Assembly (NCBI GenBank): GCA_934045075.1
Contig: OW203734.1
Location: 15,436,016 to 15,500,015 of the forward strand
Length of the DNA stretch: 64,000 bases
Source: Yponomeuta sedellus
Taxonomy: Eukaryota; Arthropoda; Insecta; Lepidoptera; Yponomeutidae
Reading direction: 5' to 3'
Part shown: positions 1 to 10,600 of the stretch, in pieces
How positions within the stretch are numbered: position 1 is the first letter of the stretch
Layout: every line of letters begins with the position of its first letter
The notes under the pieces: model-generated
Database searches by the model: none
Seen by the model: the letters and a program-made list of their open reading frames with translations, nothing else
What the model was told of the DNA's origin: nothing
Translations under genes and position numbers: made by a program

Positions 1-180
1 TCTTTGGTGATTGGAACTTCTTCTAGCAATATCCACACTACAAATCCTAATCTCTACGGATCAAAGAGCTATTTTGATCCATGTTTGCGGTATTTGAACT
101 AGCTCTTATTTAATAGATGCGATAATAAACAATCCCGTGTCTAGCTGTTTGTATATACCATTTAACAAATCTAATATTTA

Positions 181-292
181 CATACAGTCACATACATTAC
201 TTCTGGCCCCACACTAGGATACCCTGTGTCGTGGGAAAGAACCCGGGACCTCCCGCATGGTAGGCGGATACCGCTGCGCCACAGAGGTCGTC
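181..292 (-). repeat. tRNA-derived SINE, family A (internally deleted)
   Basis: Read on the minus strand it has an A-box-like TGGCGCAGCGGTA, then CCGGGTTC, and a 3' part running to 'ccagaagtaatgtatgtgac'. Compared with the fuller copy at 55300-55512, about 60 bases in the middle are missing. Confidence 0.7.
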
Positions 293-470
293 TTATATTA
301 ATTAATTATAATACGGGAACACTGCTTAATATTAATTAATTATTCATAAATAGCCTGATACGGGACCAGCGCTGGCGTTGTACGCTAGTGTAAATAGTGA
401 AAAAAAAATATATTTAGTAATTAGTAATGAAAGAAGCTCTAGTTTTATGTTGAATAACATATATTTATTT

Positions 471-628
471 AAAAACCTATTTAGAGGCTAAAAATTTCAC
501 CCATGCCGGGATTCGAACCCGCAACCTCTGGCTATCCGTACCAGCGCTCTACCAATTGAGCCAATGGGCGACTCACGGCATCAGTGAAATTTCGAACCTC
601 TTTAAAATATTCTCTGTATTACGTACAT
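471..628 (-). repeat. tRNA-like repeat (family T)
   Basis: On the minus strand, CGCCCATTGGCTCAATTGG and GGTTCGAATCCCGGCATGGG form a tRNA-like fold: D stem GCTC/GAGC, anticodon stem CTGGT/GCCAG. It is flanked by GAAATTTCACTGATGCCG upstream and a downstream TTTTTAGCCTCTAAATAGG tail. The same flanks occur in the 59183-59443 copy. No terminal inverted repeat is visible here. Confidence 0.75.
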
Positions 629-671
629 ATTTATTGTTTACGTAACACAACAAAATAACACCACTTTAATC

Positions 672-798
672 TCATGGCGGTATCCTAGAGGGTATGGAGC
701 GACCAGGCATTGCCACTTGCCGCGATCCTGACAGATCACCTTCGATTCATCAGCGTCCATAAGTCGATACATACACGCACGCTGTTTTCCGGTGCGAG
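672..798 (-). repeat. RTE-type LINE 3' UTR fragment (family E)
   Basis: The minus strand contains TCAGGATCGCGGCAAGTGGC and TACCCTCTAGGATACCGCC, the same 3' UTR that follows RTE coding sequence at 60510 and runs into TATG repeats there. Confidence 0.7.
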
Positions 799-972
799 TC
801 GTAAAAAAATGATTTTCAACAATTCATAACATTCAACCGTCCACTGAAAATAACAGCTGAAAGAGTAGACGAACCGGACCTATCCTACGGTACTGGGTTA
901 AGACACAAATTAAGTAGTTCACTGAAACTCTAGGATAGGCAGTTAATGAAGATAATATAAATCAATAAATTA

Positions 973-1028
973 AATAACTTCTCACAACACGATCACTTTT
1001 CCTCATCCCAAACTAGGATTCTCTGTAC
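973..1028 (-). repeat. tRNA-derived SINE, family B, 3' fragment
   Basis: It carries taaataacttctcacaacac and catcccaaactaggattctc, matching the 3' half of the fuller family B copies at 8373-8598 and 54660-54775. Confidence 0.55.
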
Positions 1029-1050
1029 AATTTCGTTGTTAATAACGTCA

Positions 1051-1122
1051 TATTATGTTATACATGCACTAGTATCCTTGAGGGTAGACACAGACCAGGG
1101 CTTACCACTTGCCTCTATACAG
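1051..1122 (-). repeat. RTE-type LINE 3' UTR fragment (family E), diverged
   Basis: The segment gagggtagacacagaccagg followed by cttaccacttgcc matches the minus-strand form of the family E tail. It is short and decayed. Confidence 0.5.
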
Positions 1123-1504
1123 ACACACCTCTTCTGATATAAATAAATTATTCTGTTCTTAAAACAAATGGTATGATCTTATGAAACTTGAAACTAATAA
1201 ACGCCATACACAAACTGCCGACATCAAAATGCGAAACGCTGCGAAGTGGCGGCTAATTAAAAATACTTTAATTCGTGTAACGGTTTTAAATGTGAGCACT
1301 TTTCAATGAAACAGAAGGAATTTGCTATAAAAGTGCTTGATAAAATTTATTGGGTGCTTCGACCTGCGTCAACTCCGCACGGCGCTCGCTCATTTGCATA
1401 GGAATGTAATCAATTGCCGATTCGGCTCGTTTCTTTTGTTTGTATATCAATTGAATTAGGACGAAAATGGCAATGTTATCGGAGCTGAAACCGATTTTAG
1501 AGTT

Positions 1505-1590
1505 TTCAGTGTTCTTATATTGTGTGGACTTTGTGGGTTCGATACCCAGTGCGGGCATGTACCAAAGACTTTGTTTAATTTCCAAGTTAC
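1505..1590 (+). repeat. Fragment resembling tRNA-derived SINE family B
   Basis: GGGTTCGATACCCAGTGCGG is a B-box-like stretch, followed by text like the 16550-16745 copy. It sits inside a 106-codon minus-strand open frame (1645-1325) that has no recognisable homology and is probably chance. Confidence 0.4.
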
Positions 1591-1699
1591 GTACATTTGC
1601 GAACTTGTAATCGCAAATCCCCACGCTAACATTGAAGGAAAACATCGTGAGGCTCAGTTGGCTCCGCAGGTATAGACTAGTCTTTCCTGTGGGCTGGCC

Positions 1700-1850
1700 G
1701 ACTAAGTTGTCAGGATGGTATAGGTGCTGGCAAGCCTACACCATTTAAACAATGTCCCAGGCACTGCAGCGTCTGATTGGTACCTTCACCCATCTAGTGT
1801 GAGTGAAGATACCACTGGGCGCTGTATAAATCATCTCCTTACGAAGATGC
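1700..1850 (+). repeat. Dispersed repeat (family I)
   Basis: Shares, in inverted orientation, segments with 61285-61400: aggatggtataggtgctg, cactgcagcgtctga, cttcacccatctagtg, and taccactgggcgctgtataa. The class is unknown; only two copies are in the window. Confidence 0.5.
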
Positions 1851-2035
1851 AAAGGACTTGGGAATAGAATGGTTTCAATGGCAATACATGTCGTAGAAAA
1901 CGGCATAATGGTTATTGATTTCGTTGAGCCTACAGAACATCAACAAGAATTATTGATCATGTGCCATCGATTGTACGAACGTAGATATAGGTACTTTATT
2001 TGGATATATTAAGGGTATCTTTGGAACAAATAAAA

Positions 2036-2405
2036 ATACTAATAACTTCCACACAACAGAATCCTCTTTCCAAATCAAATCAATTTATTTCAACGTAAAG
2101 AATTTACATTTTGTTTGCTGAATGTCAGTGTACAATGTAAAATGTAAGCCGCTGCCTTCGGGCTGTATTGTGGTGGAGAAAAAGGCGGCCGAAAAAAAAA
2201 ATTTCGCTCTGACCATCTTTTCTCAAGTCATCCTGTTCCCAATACGATATCACTTGCTATGGTACCGGGTAAGGACATCACAAACATGGAAATATACATA
2301 GACTGCGGCCATTTGTACAAGTGTACAGCGGTCGCAGAGGGATTCGAACCCACAACCTCCGGCATGGTAATCAGACGTGATACCGATAGTACCGCGGTAT
2401 CACGT
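2036..2405 (-). repeat. tRNA-derived SINE family B interrupted by another repeat
   Basis: The 3' end (ataacttccacacaacagaa) lies at 2040-2080 and the tRNA-like head at 2230-2405. On the minus strand the head has GGTTGTGGGTTCGAATCCC (B box) and ACGTCTGATTACCATGCCGG. The two parts are separated by a family G repeat. Confidence 0.65.
2081..2232 (-). repeat. Short LINE 3'-end repeat (family G) nested in a SINE
   Basis: The minus strand reads TTGACTTGAGAAAAGATGGTC ... ending GTTGAAATAAATTGATTTG. Related copies are at 27880-28015 and 15250-15365. The AATAAA near the end suggests the 3' tail of a retroelement. Confidence 0.55.
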
Positions 2406-2514
2406 CAGTAAAAACTGTACAAGCCGAACAAGTGTCAGCTAATCACTCAAGATGCGACCTGTACCCTGAGTGACTAAGGTTTTATTCGTTTATCTGCAAT
2501 TATCATGTCCAAAG

Positions 2515-2951
2515 GTGGCGTTTTTATTTATTTATTTTTTGTTTTATTGTTATATTTGGAGATCTTACAGCTTGTAGTTATAAAATACACTATGTAAAAT
2601 AATACAAAAGACCCATGGGTTAGTCTCGCAGTTAGCACTAAATTTAAAAGTTCATTGTTATACATACTTAAATGTAAAAATTATTTGTAATTTAGATTGA
2701 TACGGAGCTAGACGATGACGATGATACTATCAGATTAAGATAAAATCTTAAATTATTTGAAGAGGCTAATTCACAGAGTTGTTAACAGCTTCGACAAAGT
2801 TGCCTACAAATAGCTTCACTAATTCGTTCCATTTCGTTGGAAATAAGTCTACGTTATTGCTTATTGAATGAAATAATTTACATGCTCGGATAAGAAAGGA
2901 ATTTTGTCTATAGTTAGTCCTCGCACGGGCAATAAGCGACATTAGTAACAT
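2515..2951 (-). repeat. 5'-truncated LINE 3' end with pol C-terminal remnant
   Basis: The minus-strand frame 2951-2766 reads RARTNYRQNSFLIRACKLF, then NNVDLFPTKWNELVK, the style of a CR1/Jockey-superfamily reverse transcriptase C-terminus. An AT-rich 3' UTR and an AATAAATAAATAAA tail near 2520-2540 follow. A solo 5'-truncated insertion is the simplest reading. Confidence 0.6.
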
Positions 2952-3489
2952 ACAATTTTACACTAGACATCCCATCCCATCCCATAGGCTCACGATTTTT
3001 GCCTTTTGAGTTTTAATCTGAACTTCGACGTCTAATTAAATTGCCTTTATCTGCACGCGGGGCAAAATCCATTCTTTTTTGTTATATTCGAATATTAGCA
3101 TAGGCTTTGAGTGATTGCGTATTTTTTGCGAGGATTTGTTTGCTTTGTTGAATATTTATTGCCTCTCTTATGGCCCATTTACACATCTTCAGTCTTCAGT
3201 GTTGTTTCAGGCCGTGAGCGTAGTGTTTACATTTGAAGAAACATTAATGTCACAAGCACTGACGATGTACTTGACTAATTTATTGCGTCGTGTAAACGAA
3301 CCTCAATTCTTCATGTTGCTCATCACAGCAAAGGCTTTGTATGACCAATTGATGAGCTGAAAGGAAAATAAAATCAATCTTTCTCCATATTCACGAGTAC
3401 AACCAACAGAGTTATTGGTTTAATAAATGTACTAAAGTTATCTATTTAGGGTAGAAAATAGTTTTTTTTAAGTAAGACTTGTTCCACTT

Positions 3490-3630
3490 GATCCCTGTCA
3501 CGCCTGGTGGTGATTATGGGCATTACCCCCCCCCCCCCCCAATGATGGCACAACCTTGCGTTATGGCGGTCATTAAAGGAGGGCTGACTATGTCCAGCAG
3601 TGGACTAATATAGCCTGAAGAAGAACGCCT
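3490..3630 (+). repeat. RTE-tailed repeat (family D) with poly-C tract
   Basis: It has gattatgggcattac, a run of 14 C, then aatgatggcacaaccttgcg and ctatgtccagcagtggacta. This is the 3' half of the family seen in fuller form at 61965-62230. Confidence 0.65.
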
Positions 3631-3929
3631 GATGGTTAGCGAAGACGGGACTCTACGATGTTACGTGCTTACCTGCTAAATGCTGGTTTACACTACCACA
3701 GAGGTATTACGTGTCATACTTTATTGCACAATAAAAAAAATACAGGAAACTTCACAAACTCCCCTTTGTATGTATATAATTACAAAGGGTAGCTTGTCTC
3801 TGTGACAGATTTCTTTCAGCAAACCTACGTATGTCTACGTATAGTACATAGTATTGTAGTGTTGTATATCTTTAAATAAATAATAAAACTGAAACGACTT
3901 TAACTTTGTGGTTTATTTGTACTGTTTTA

Positions 3930-4090
3930 TTTATACTATTTTTATTTTTAATGCACTAACCTGTGCTAAGGACAATTTTAAAAAAACCTATTTAGAGGCT
4001 TAAATTCCACCCATGCCGTGATTCGAACCCGCGACTTCTAGCTATCCGTGCCATGGGTGCAATTTTTAGCCTCTAAATAGGTTTTTTAAG
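3930..4090 (-). repeat. tRNA-like repeat (family T), rearranged
   Basis: It begins with the terminal sequence tttttaatgcactaacc shared with the inverted repeat of 59183-59443, then aaaaaacctatttagaggct and part of the tRNA-like body. The tail sequence recurs inverted (gcctctaaataggtttttt at 4067-4087), so the copy is folded back on itself. Confidence 0.65.
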
Positions 4091-4600
4091 ACTGTTTTAT
4101 TTAGTTTATATTTATAATGAAAACAGAAAACTGGATAAAAACGGACAAGCACGTAAAATAGTCAGATCTAGTCAAGATGTGAAGTAGTATTGATAAAAAA
4201 TGAGGGAAATCTCGAAACACATAATTTTAAATATTTGAAAATGATAGGAAAAGAAATATAAAACATGGTGTAAAGAGGTTTGCACCGTTACAATATTATA
4301 ATGTAGTTGTCATATCGAGGACCTTCTGTTATATTTTGTTGGTATTTTATTTAGACTATTTATGGGCTTTAATTGGTTAGCTGGTACACAGTAATGACAC
4401 CCAATAAATTAATGACATTATAAATAGTCTAGAAGGTGGTGGAAGAGACTAACAAAGTAATATTTGTGTTGGCAAATATATGACTATTTCTGATAGGTAA
4501 CAGTGATAACTCCTTTGTATAATTTGTAACTTTAAAGCGCTTAGCAGTGCTATAAAACGCCACCAATAACGTGTCTTTCAAAAAATGAATTCCACAAATC

Positions 4601-4639
4601 TTAATAAATATAGTAGCTCTTTTTAGAACTGATAAGAAC
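4601..4639 (-). CDS. Possible odorant receptor terminal exon 9
   Basis: 39 nt. After a fair acceptor (tccttcttggacttag) the phase-0 frame reads VLISSKKSYYIY and then TAA, giving a 12-residue tail like the short S-Y-x-[FY] tails of moth receptors. The evidence is phase, position and tail resemblance only. An exon this short can arise by chance, and the true last exon could lie elsewhere in 1-5000 or left of the window. A transcript would settle it. Confidence 0.5.
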   Translation of the reverse strand, partial: VLISSKKSYYIY

Positions 4640-7600
4640 CTAAGTCCAAGAAGGACTTTAAGGCATTTTTGCTTATTTCTTATTTTATATAAAAAAATCT
4701 CGCTACAGTGTTTAACAAATTAATATTTTATAGTAATATATAAATAGTACATAACTTTATATTTCATTGAACAGTTTTCCCTTCAAAAATCAGTGTCGTG
4801 AGAGCGAAAACACTTAAATTGGACCTCATTGATTCTTCTTCTTCAGGCTATATTATGTAGTCAACTGCTGGACATAGCCCTCCCTCATGACGATCTGCGA
4901 AAAACTACCGACAGATGCTAGATGCGGCAAGCTGAAGACAGGGCGCTATGGCGCTCATTAGGGGAGGGCTATGTCCTCATTGATTGGCTCGATTTCAATC
5001 TTACCACAGTGTAAGTGTCCAGAGAGAGGACGAATATCTTCCCAGCAGTGACTTTAAGGGGGCGCTTGCATCGCTCCATGAAAAGGATTATGTACTTTTT
5101 ATTGTTTGTATCGGTGTCCATCCAGGGACCATCGAACGCTGCTTGAAGGAGATCTTTACTCTGGAAAAGGTATTATTGTCGATTCATTGAATAAAGAGAG
5201 GAGAGGACCTCGGCCCGACCACGATCTCGATATAAAAGCTTTTATGTTCCCACTGCTGGGGCAGTGGGGGTTTAAGCTACTATCTAATGACTAACTTTAC
5301 TTTTTCCGACTTGGACTTTAACAAAATGCGAAACTAGCGTTTATTTTTCTTTGGAGTTGGACATTCACATGTCCTACTTGAATAATAAATTATCATAAAA
5401 TTAGGCATGATATCCACCCTTGGTATGAAACTACTGCTGGGGCAAGGGTCTCTTCCTGCATCGCAGAAAGGTTAGGCCATACTCCACCATTACTGAGGCC
5501 AAGTCCGGGTTGGTAGAGGATTGTACGACAGTGCCGGGCCTTACTGTCAGGCTTAACGACTCAAATTATATAAAACCCGGCACCACTGGCTTAGCATGCT
5601 TTGTGAAGCATGAAAGCACTCGGAAAAATGCCACTAGCGGTAGTCACGGGCCGATCACCCATCCTGAACCCGACAGCGCCTGTTGTTGCTTAACTCAAGT
5701 GATTGATTCCAATCACTCGGTTTGTCTAGGCCACGAGTGCCTCCTTGCCTCCCCACAAACTAAAATAATAACTTCTACAAAACTGCCCTTGTATCACGTA
5801 ACTTTTGTTTCTATAGCATTTAGACGATGTCTAAATATGTCAAGTATAAATAGAGTTTGCCATTCGACGTCTCGTCTGTACGAGAAATGTATTTTGTGTT
5901 CAAACGTATGTATTTTTTTTTAATGCCACGCACAATGTATTTTAAAAGCATACTACTCTTCACTCTTTTTTGTATTTGCAGTCCCGTAAAATATTTATTA
6001 TGAAATAAAAATGCAAATTACAAACATCAAAATACAAAAAAAACTGATACGGTAGGAAGGGAAAAAATCCCGAATATTTGGTTACAGTGTAACATTTGGC
6101 ACGTTATCTGAATTTCCAGGAATTCGTACCTTCCAAATTAGTTCATCGCCAAACCAGCATAATATGAACACTTCTATTAGCATGCATGTCAGATAAATCG
6201 CCATCCACATAATTTGCATCGGATGTTCCATAGGATTCTCGATCTGAAATTCAATAAAATGTTATTAGGGAATAATGATATTAATAATGATAATGGTATC
6301 AGGGAACGTACCCATACTACGTGAGCCACTTTTTACAATTTTTACCCACTTGGTTAATATTTTTGGAATACGTCAGTCTTATCCGTTTATTTCCTATGCC
6401 TACCCGTTAATTTGTTGTACTACCTGTAGTTGACTTGTAGAAAATGCTTATAGCAATAAGTCCACCACATTGCCATAGTATTTTTTTACTTATGTGCAAC
6501 AAACGTAATAATAAAGCTCGAAAAATCGCGAGATTTTCTTAGAGGATATTGACAAAGACCGGTCCCCCGTTGGACCAAGCAAGGTATTTTGAAGACCTCC
6601 CTCCCTTCCTAAACAGGTCAAGTAGTATGGGTACATTCCCTTGTACCCAACTGTCATAACTCTCATACTCATACTACAAGAAGAATATTTTTTAAAAGTT
6701 TTTTTTTTTTCGGTATCGATTATTTACTCGAATCGGAATCGAGACAATTTATATTATTATAATTTATGAATATTTTATTTTAAACTAGCTTTTGCCCGTG
6801 ACTCCGTCCGCGTGAACTTTAGTTATTCAGCATGCTTCAATAAAAGGTGCAGACGATTTTTGTTCTGATTAATTATCCAACTCGGCGACCAATCATAGAG
6901 GAACAATAGATTTTTATAAACTATGTCGATTAGAAATTCTTTAAAAAAGGACGAAATGGCTCAAGCGCCACACCTACTGCAAATCCGGAAACTGAGGTTA
7001 TGATTACTTTGTTGTTAGGGGTTTAGTTGTAATTACAATAATTCATAGTACTTATTTATATACCACATTAGATGTTCTCTCCTTGGGTGCCAATATGACC
7101 AGGATGCTAGGGGAGCTCACTCTCGAGCACGCCACGTACAACTGGCCGTGCAAGAAGCAGTCCCCTCTAAGATCGATCCCTGTTATTTTTAGTGACTGAC
7201 CCTGCGACTTATTAATGATCATTGCAAAACAGACTTTAAAGGAGAACTGGAGTCTTTTAACTTCGAATGAGTACTCCGATGGTATAATTGGGGTACCTAT
7301 ATATAACGATTCACCTCTAGCACAGCCAGTAAATACAATGGCCTCTATTACGTTTTTATGTAAAGCTTTCACGTGCAACCTGGTCCCATTGCACAATTTG
7401 GGTGGATTAAGATTTCGCAGTAGTGTTACTGGAGCACCCACTTTAAGGATAAGTGTGTGAGACGGTAGACCAGGTGGGTTCAGGGTATTTAGGAACTCCA
7501 CGGGATAGTGTACTGCATCATCCATATGCACTACAGTGTCCACAGACTAATCAAAAGATCAGACTAATTACACATAAAGTAATTAGTAGCGCATCTGGCA

Positions 7601-10600
7601 CGCCGTTTTTTCTAGTTTTTTGTAGGTATGGCAAGACATGAGTCATGATCTGGTTCTGATGGGGACGCGGATGGTGAGCTGGTAGGTGCTTCTTTCCTTT
7701 TCCTAGTAGTCGTTTTGGCGATGACAGGAAGAAGAACAACATCCAAGAATACAACAAAACAAAATTTTGCAACCCCGTTCACTCCCTTAAATGTTGAATT
7801 TAGAAAAAAACAGTGAAACACGTTTTCAATCAATTGTGTTGAAGAGTTTTTATTTTAAGTTTCAAGAAAATTAGACAACATTTTAATACCTCCCCTACAA
7901 ATTTTGGCAACCCTTTTCGCCCCTTAGAGATTGAATTTCGAAAAATCCGTTCTTATTCCTTGCCTACATTATATACAGACCCTCTGTGCAAAATTTCAGC
8001 TTCCTACGTCCAACGGCTTGGGCTGTGCGTTGATGATTGAGTTCAGGACTTTGAATTTATATATATAGATATCGAACTATTTGTTTCGCAGTCACATCGT
8101 ATGTTAATTAAAATCGATTTAAAAATCAAACTGGCCAGCACGATTTGAAGCGCTTGCGTGCGATAAAATCGTAAAGAGTAAAAAAGTCAGTCGACTAGCT
8201 AGTTTTTTTTCGTGTTTTGGAGTTCTTTCTCAAAAGTTTTAGTATGGGTACATTCCCTTGGATGGAAAGCTAGAATATATAAAAAGTCCGATACAGGCAT
8301 ATTCTTTTCTTGAAGTGAATTGTTTATACATTCACATCAAAAGACTGAAGTAATTATTATGTTAACTCAAGTAAATTATTAAATTAAATAAGGAACTTCC
8401 ATACAACATAATCATTTGTCCTAGACCCAACCCAAACCATGATATCCTATGATATGCTAACCAGGCAAGTACATCACAAACAATGCAATAGACACAGATT
8501 GAGGGCATTTGACCAAATCTAATACGGAGGTCTTCAGTGAGAATCGAACCCACGACATCTTTTTTATAAAAAAAACCGCTAGACCAACGCGGCAGTCAAG
8601 TAAAACAAGACATTTATTCCTTTCAGACTAGCCATCAGGACTCCATTTCATGCAAATACACGGTTGGTTTATTTCATGGTTTATTAACTACAGCAGTTCG
8701 ACATATCCTGCATACTCACAGATTAACATTAAACCATAAATGTGATTTTTATAAAATGCGGCTTTGTGCGGGTCTGTTTGTGAATTCTAATAATACTTAT
8801 AATCATACAGCATAGTGATGTGTTGATTATTTAAAACAAAATTGACACTCTGTGATATGGCAACTAAATAAGGATAACACTGACGATGCATATGACAAAG
8901 CCATATCATATAACACGCCGAATTGCAAGTAGCCGCGCCGGATTAAAATACGTTGGCTGTAATGCAATGCGGCTACCTCACTCTCAGCCGAATTTCAATT
9001 CTGCTGAACTTAAGTACGCCACATTGTAGGAGTACTTTGTGTTCCTCAAAGCGGTTTAGTAACGTGAAGTCAACATTTAAAGGGACTCAAATATTCGGTA
9101 CTCGTAGGTTCTGAAATCATAAAAGATTTTAAAACGTAGCCTATGTGTTAATCCAGGATATCAGCTAACTCCATACAAAATTTTATTATAATCCCTCCAG
9201 CCGCTTAGACGTGGAGAAGTAACAAACACACACACTCACAAACTTTCGATATCAACCCTTGTATGTCCCCACTGCTGGGGCACGGGTCTCTTCCTGCATC
9301 GTAGGAAGGTTAGGCCATACTCCACCACGGGGCCCAAGGATGGATTGTAAGACAGTCGTGGGTCTTACTGTCTCGTCTGTCTGTCGGCCTCTGAGATGGC
9401 TTAACGACTGTCATTATATGACAGCCGGCACCAACGGCTTAACGTGCCTTGCGAAGCACGGAAGTGCTCGGAAAAATGCCACTAGCGATGGTCACAGGAC
9501 GGTTACCCATCCTGCGCCTGATCGCGCCTGTTGTTGCTTCACACAAATGATTGATTTCAAACTTTCGCCCTTATAATATTAGTGTGAAGTGTGATGTGAT
9601 ATGATACTATAAATGCGGACACATTTGACCGCGTACTAAGTCTCTGATAACTTCAGCCTCATTACCTACCGATAGAAACTGCATGCCGACTAAACACAGT
9701 ACCATGGCGCTCAGCATGAACTGCAGAACAGAGGCTAGGCTGAACGCCCCTTCAATCATCGACACGAATCTGAAAAACAAACCAGCATCTTTACTCACAA
9801 GTCACATTACATTACCTCTTTAAATAACATAACGAAACATTTACATACAGGCATACCGCACATACATTGCTTCCGACCCCACACTAGGATACCCTGGGTC
9901 ATGGGAACCAGAAACAGCGACACCACAAACATGTAAACATCCAAGACCTGGGGTTTTTTCCCCCAACCGGGGTTCACACCCGGGATCTCATGCACTAACG
10001 CTGCGCCACAGAGGTCGTCTGATGAAATGTGAGGCAAGATCTATCGACCGCACTGTCATTGCTTCCAAAATCCAGTTTGGATTGATATTAGAACTCTTTA
10101 TTGCACCCACCAAAAAATAAAATACGTTATAATATAATCATATTTAATTTAGTATTAAACCCGCCAATTTTTTAGTTATTCCCTCTGTGGTTATAGTAGC
10201 CAATACGAGTACCATTCGCTAACTGAGAAGTAAATTTTTACCACATTGTGATGAAATCAAAGTGTCTGAGCTGTTTATTTAATTTTATTTTATTTTAATT
10301 CTTTATTGCACTAATTACATGAGTAAATGTACAAGGGCATGCTTAATGCAAGAAGCATTCTCTTCCAGCAAACCTTTGGTGTTGAAGAGACTGGCAAGGG
10401 GCAGTGCAGGAAAAGAAGGTGGAATACAATAATAAACTTACATTGATACATGATTGGGAGATACATTAACTTAAACCTACAGTGGCAAAGGGGGGGGGTC
10501 TGAATAAGAAAAACATATGATAAACCTACACAAACAATAATACAATAAGCTGTTCACCTACCGCAGTGCTTGAAATTGCCAATCTGCGGTAGGACCTCGT

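Noticed and set aside
1325..1645. 106-codon minus-strand frame as a gene
   Set aside because: Part of it is a SINE fragment, and the rest shows no family features.
3115..3360. 81-codon plus-strand frame as a small host gene
   Set aside because: No signal peptide logic, domain or splice context; chance frame in intergenic sequence.
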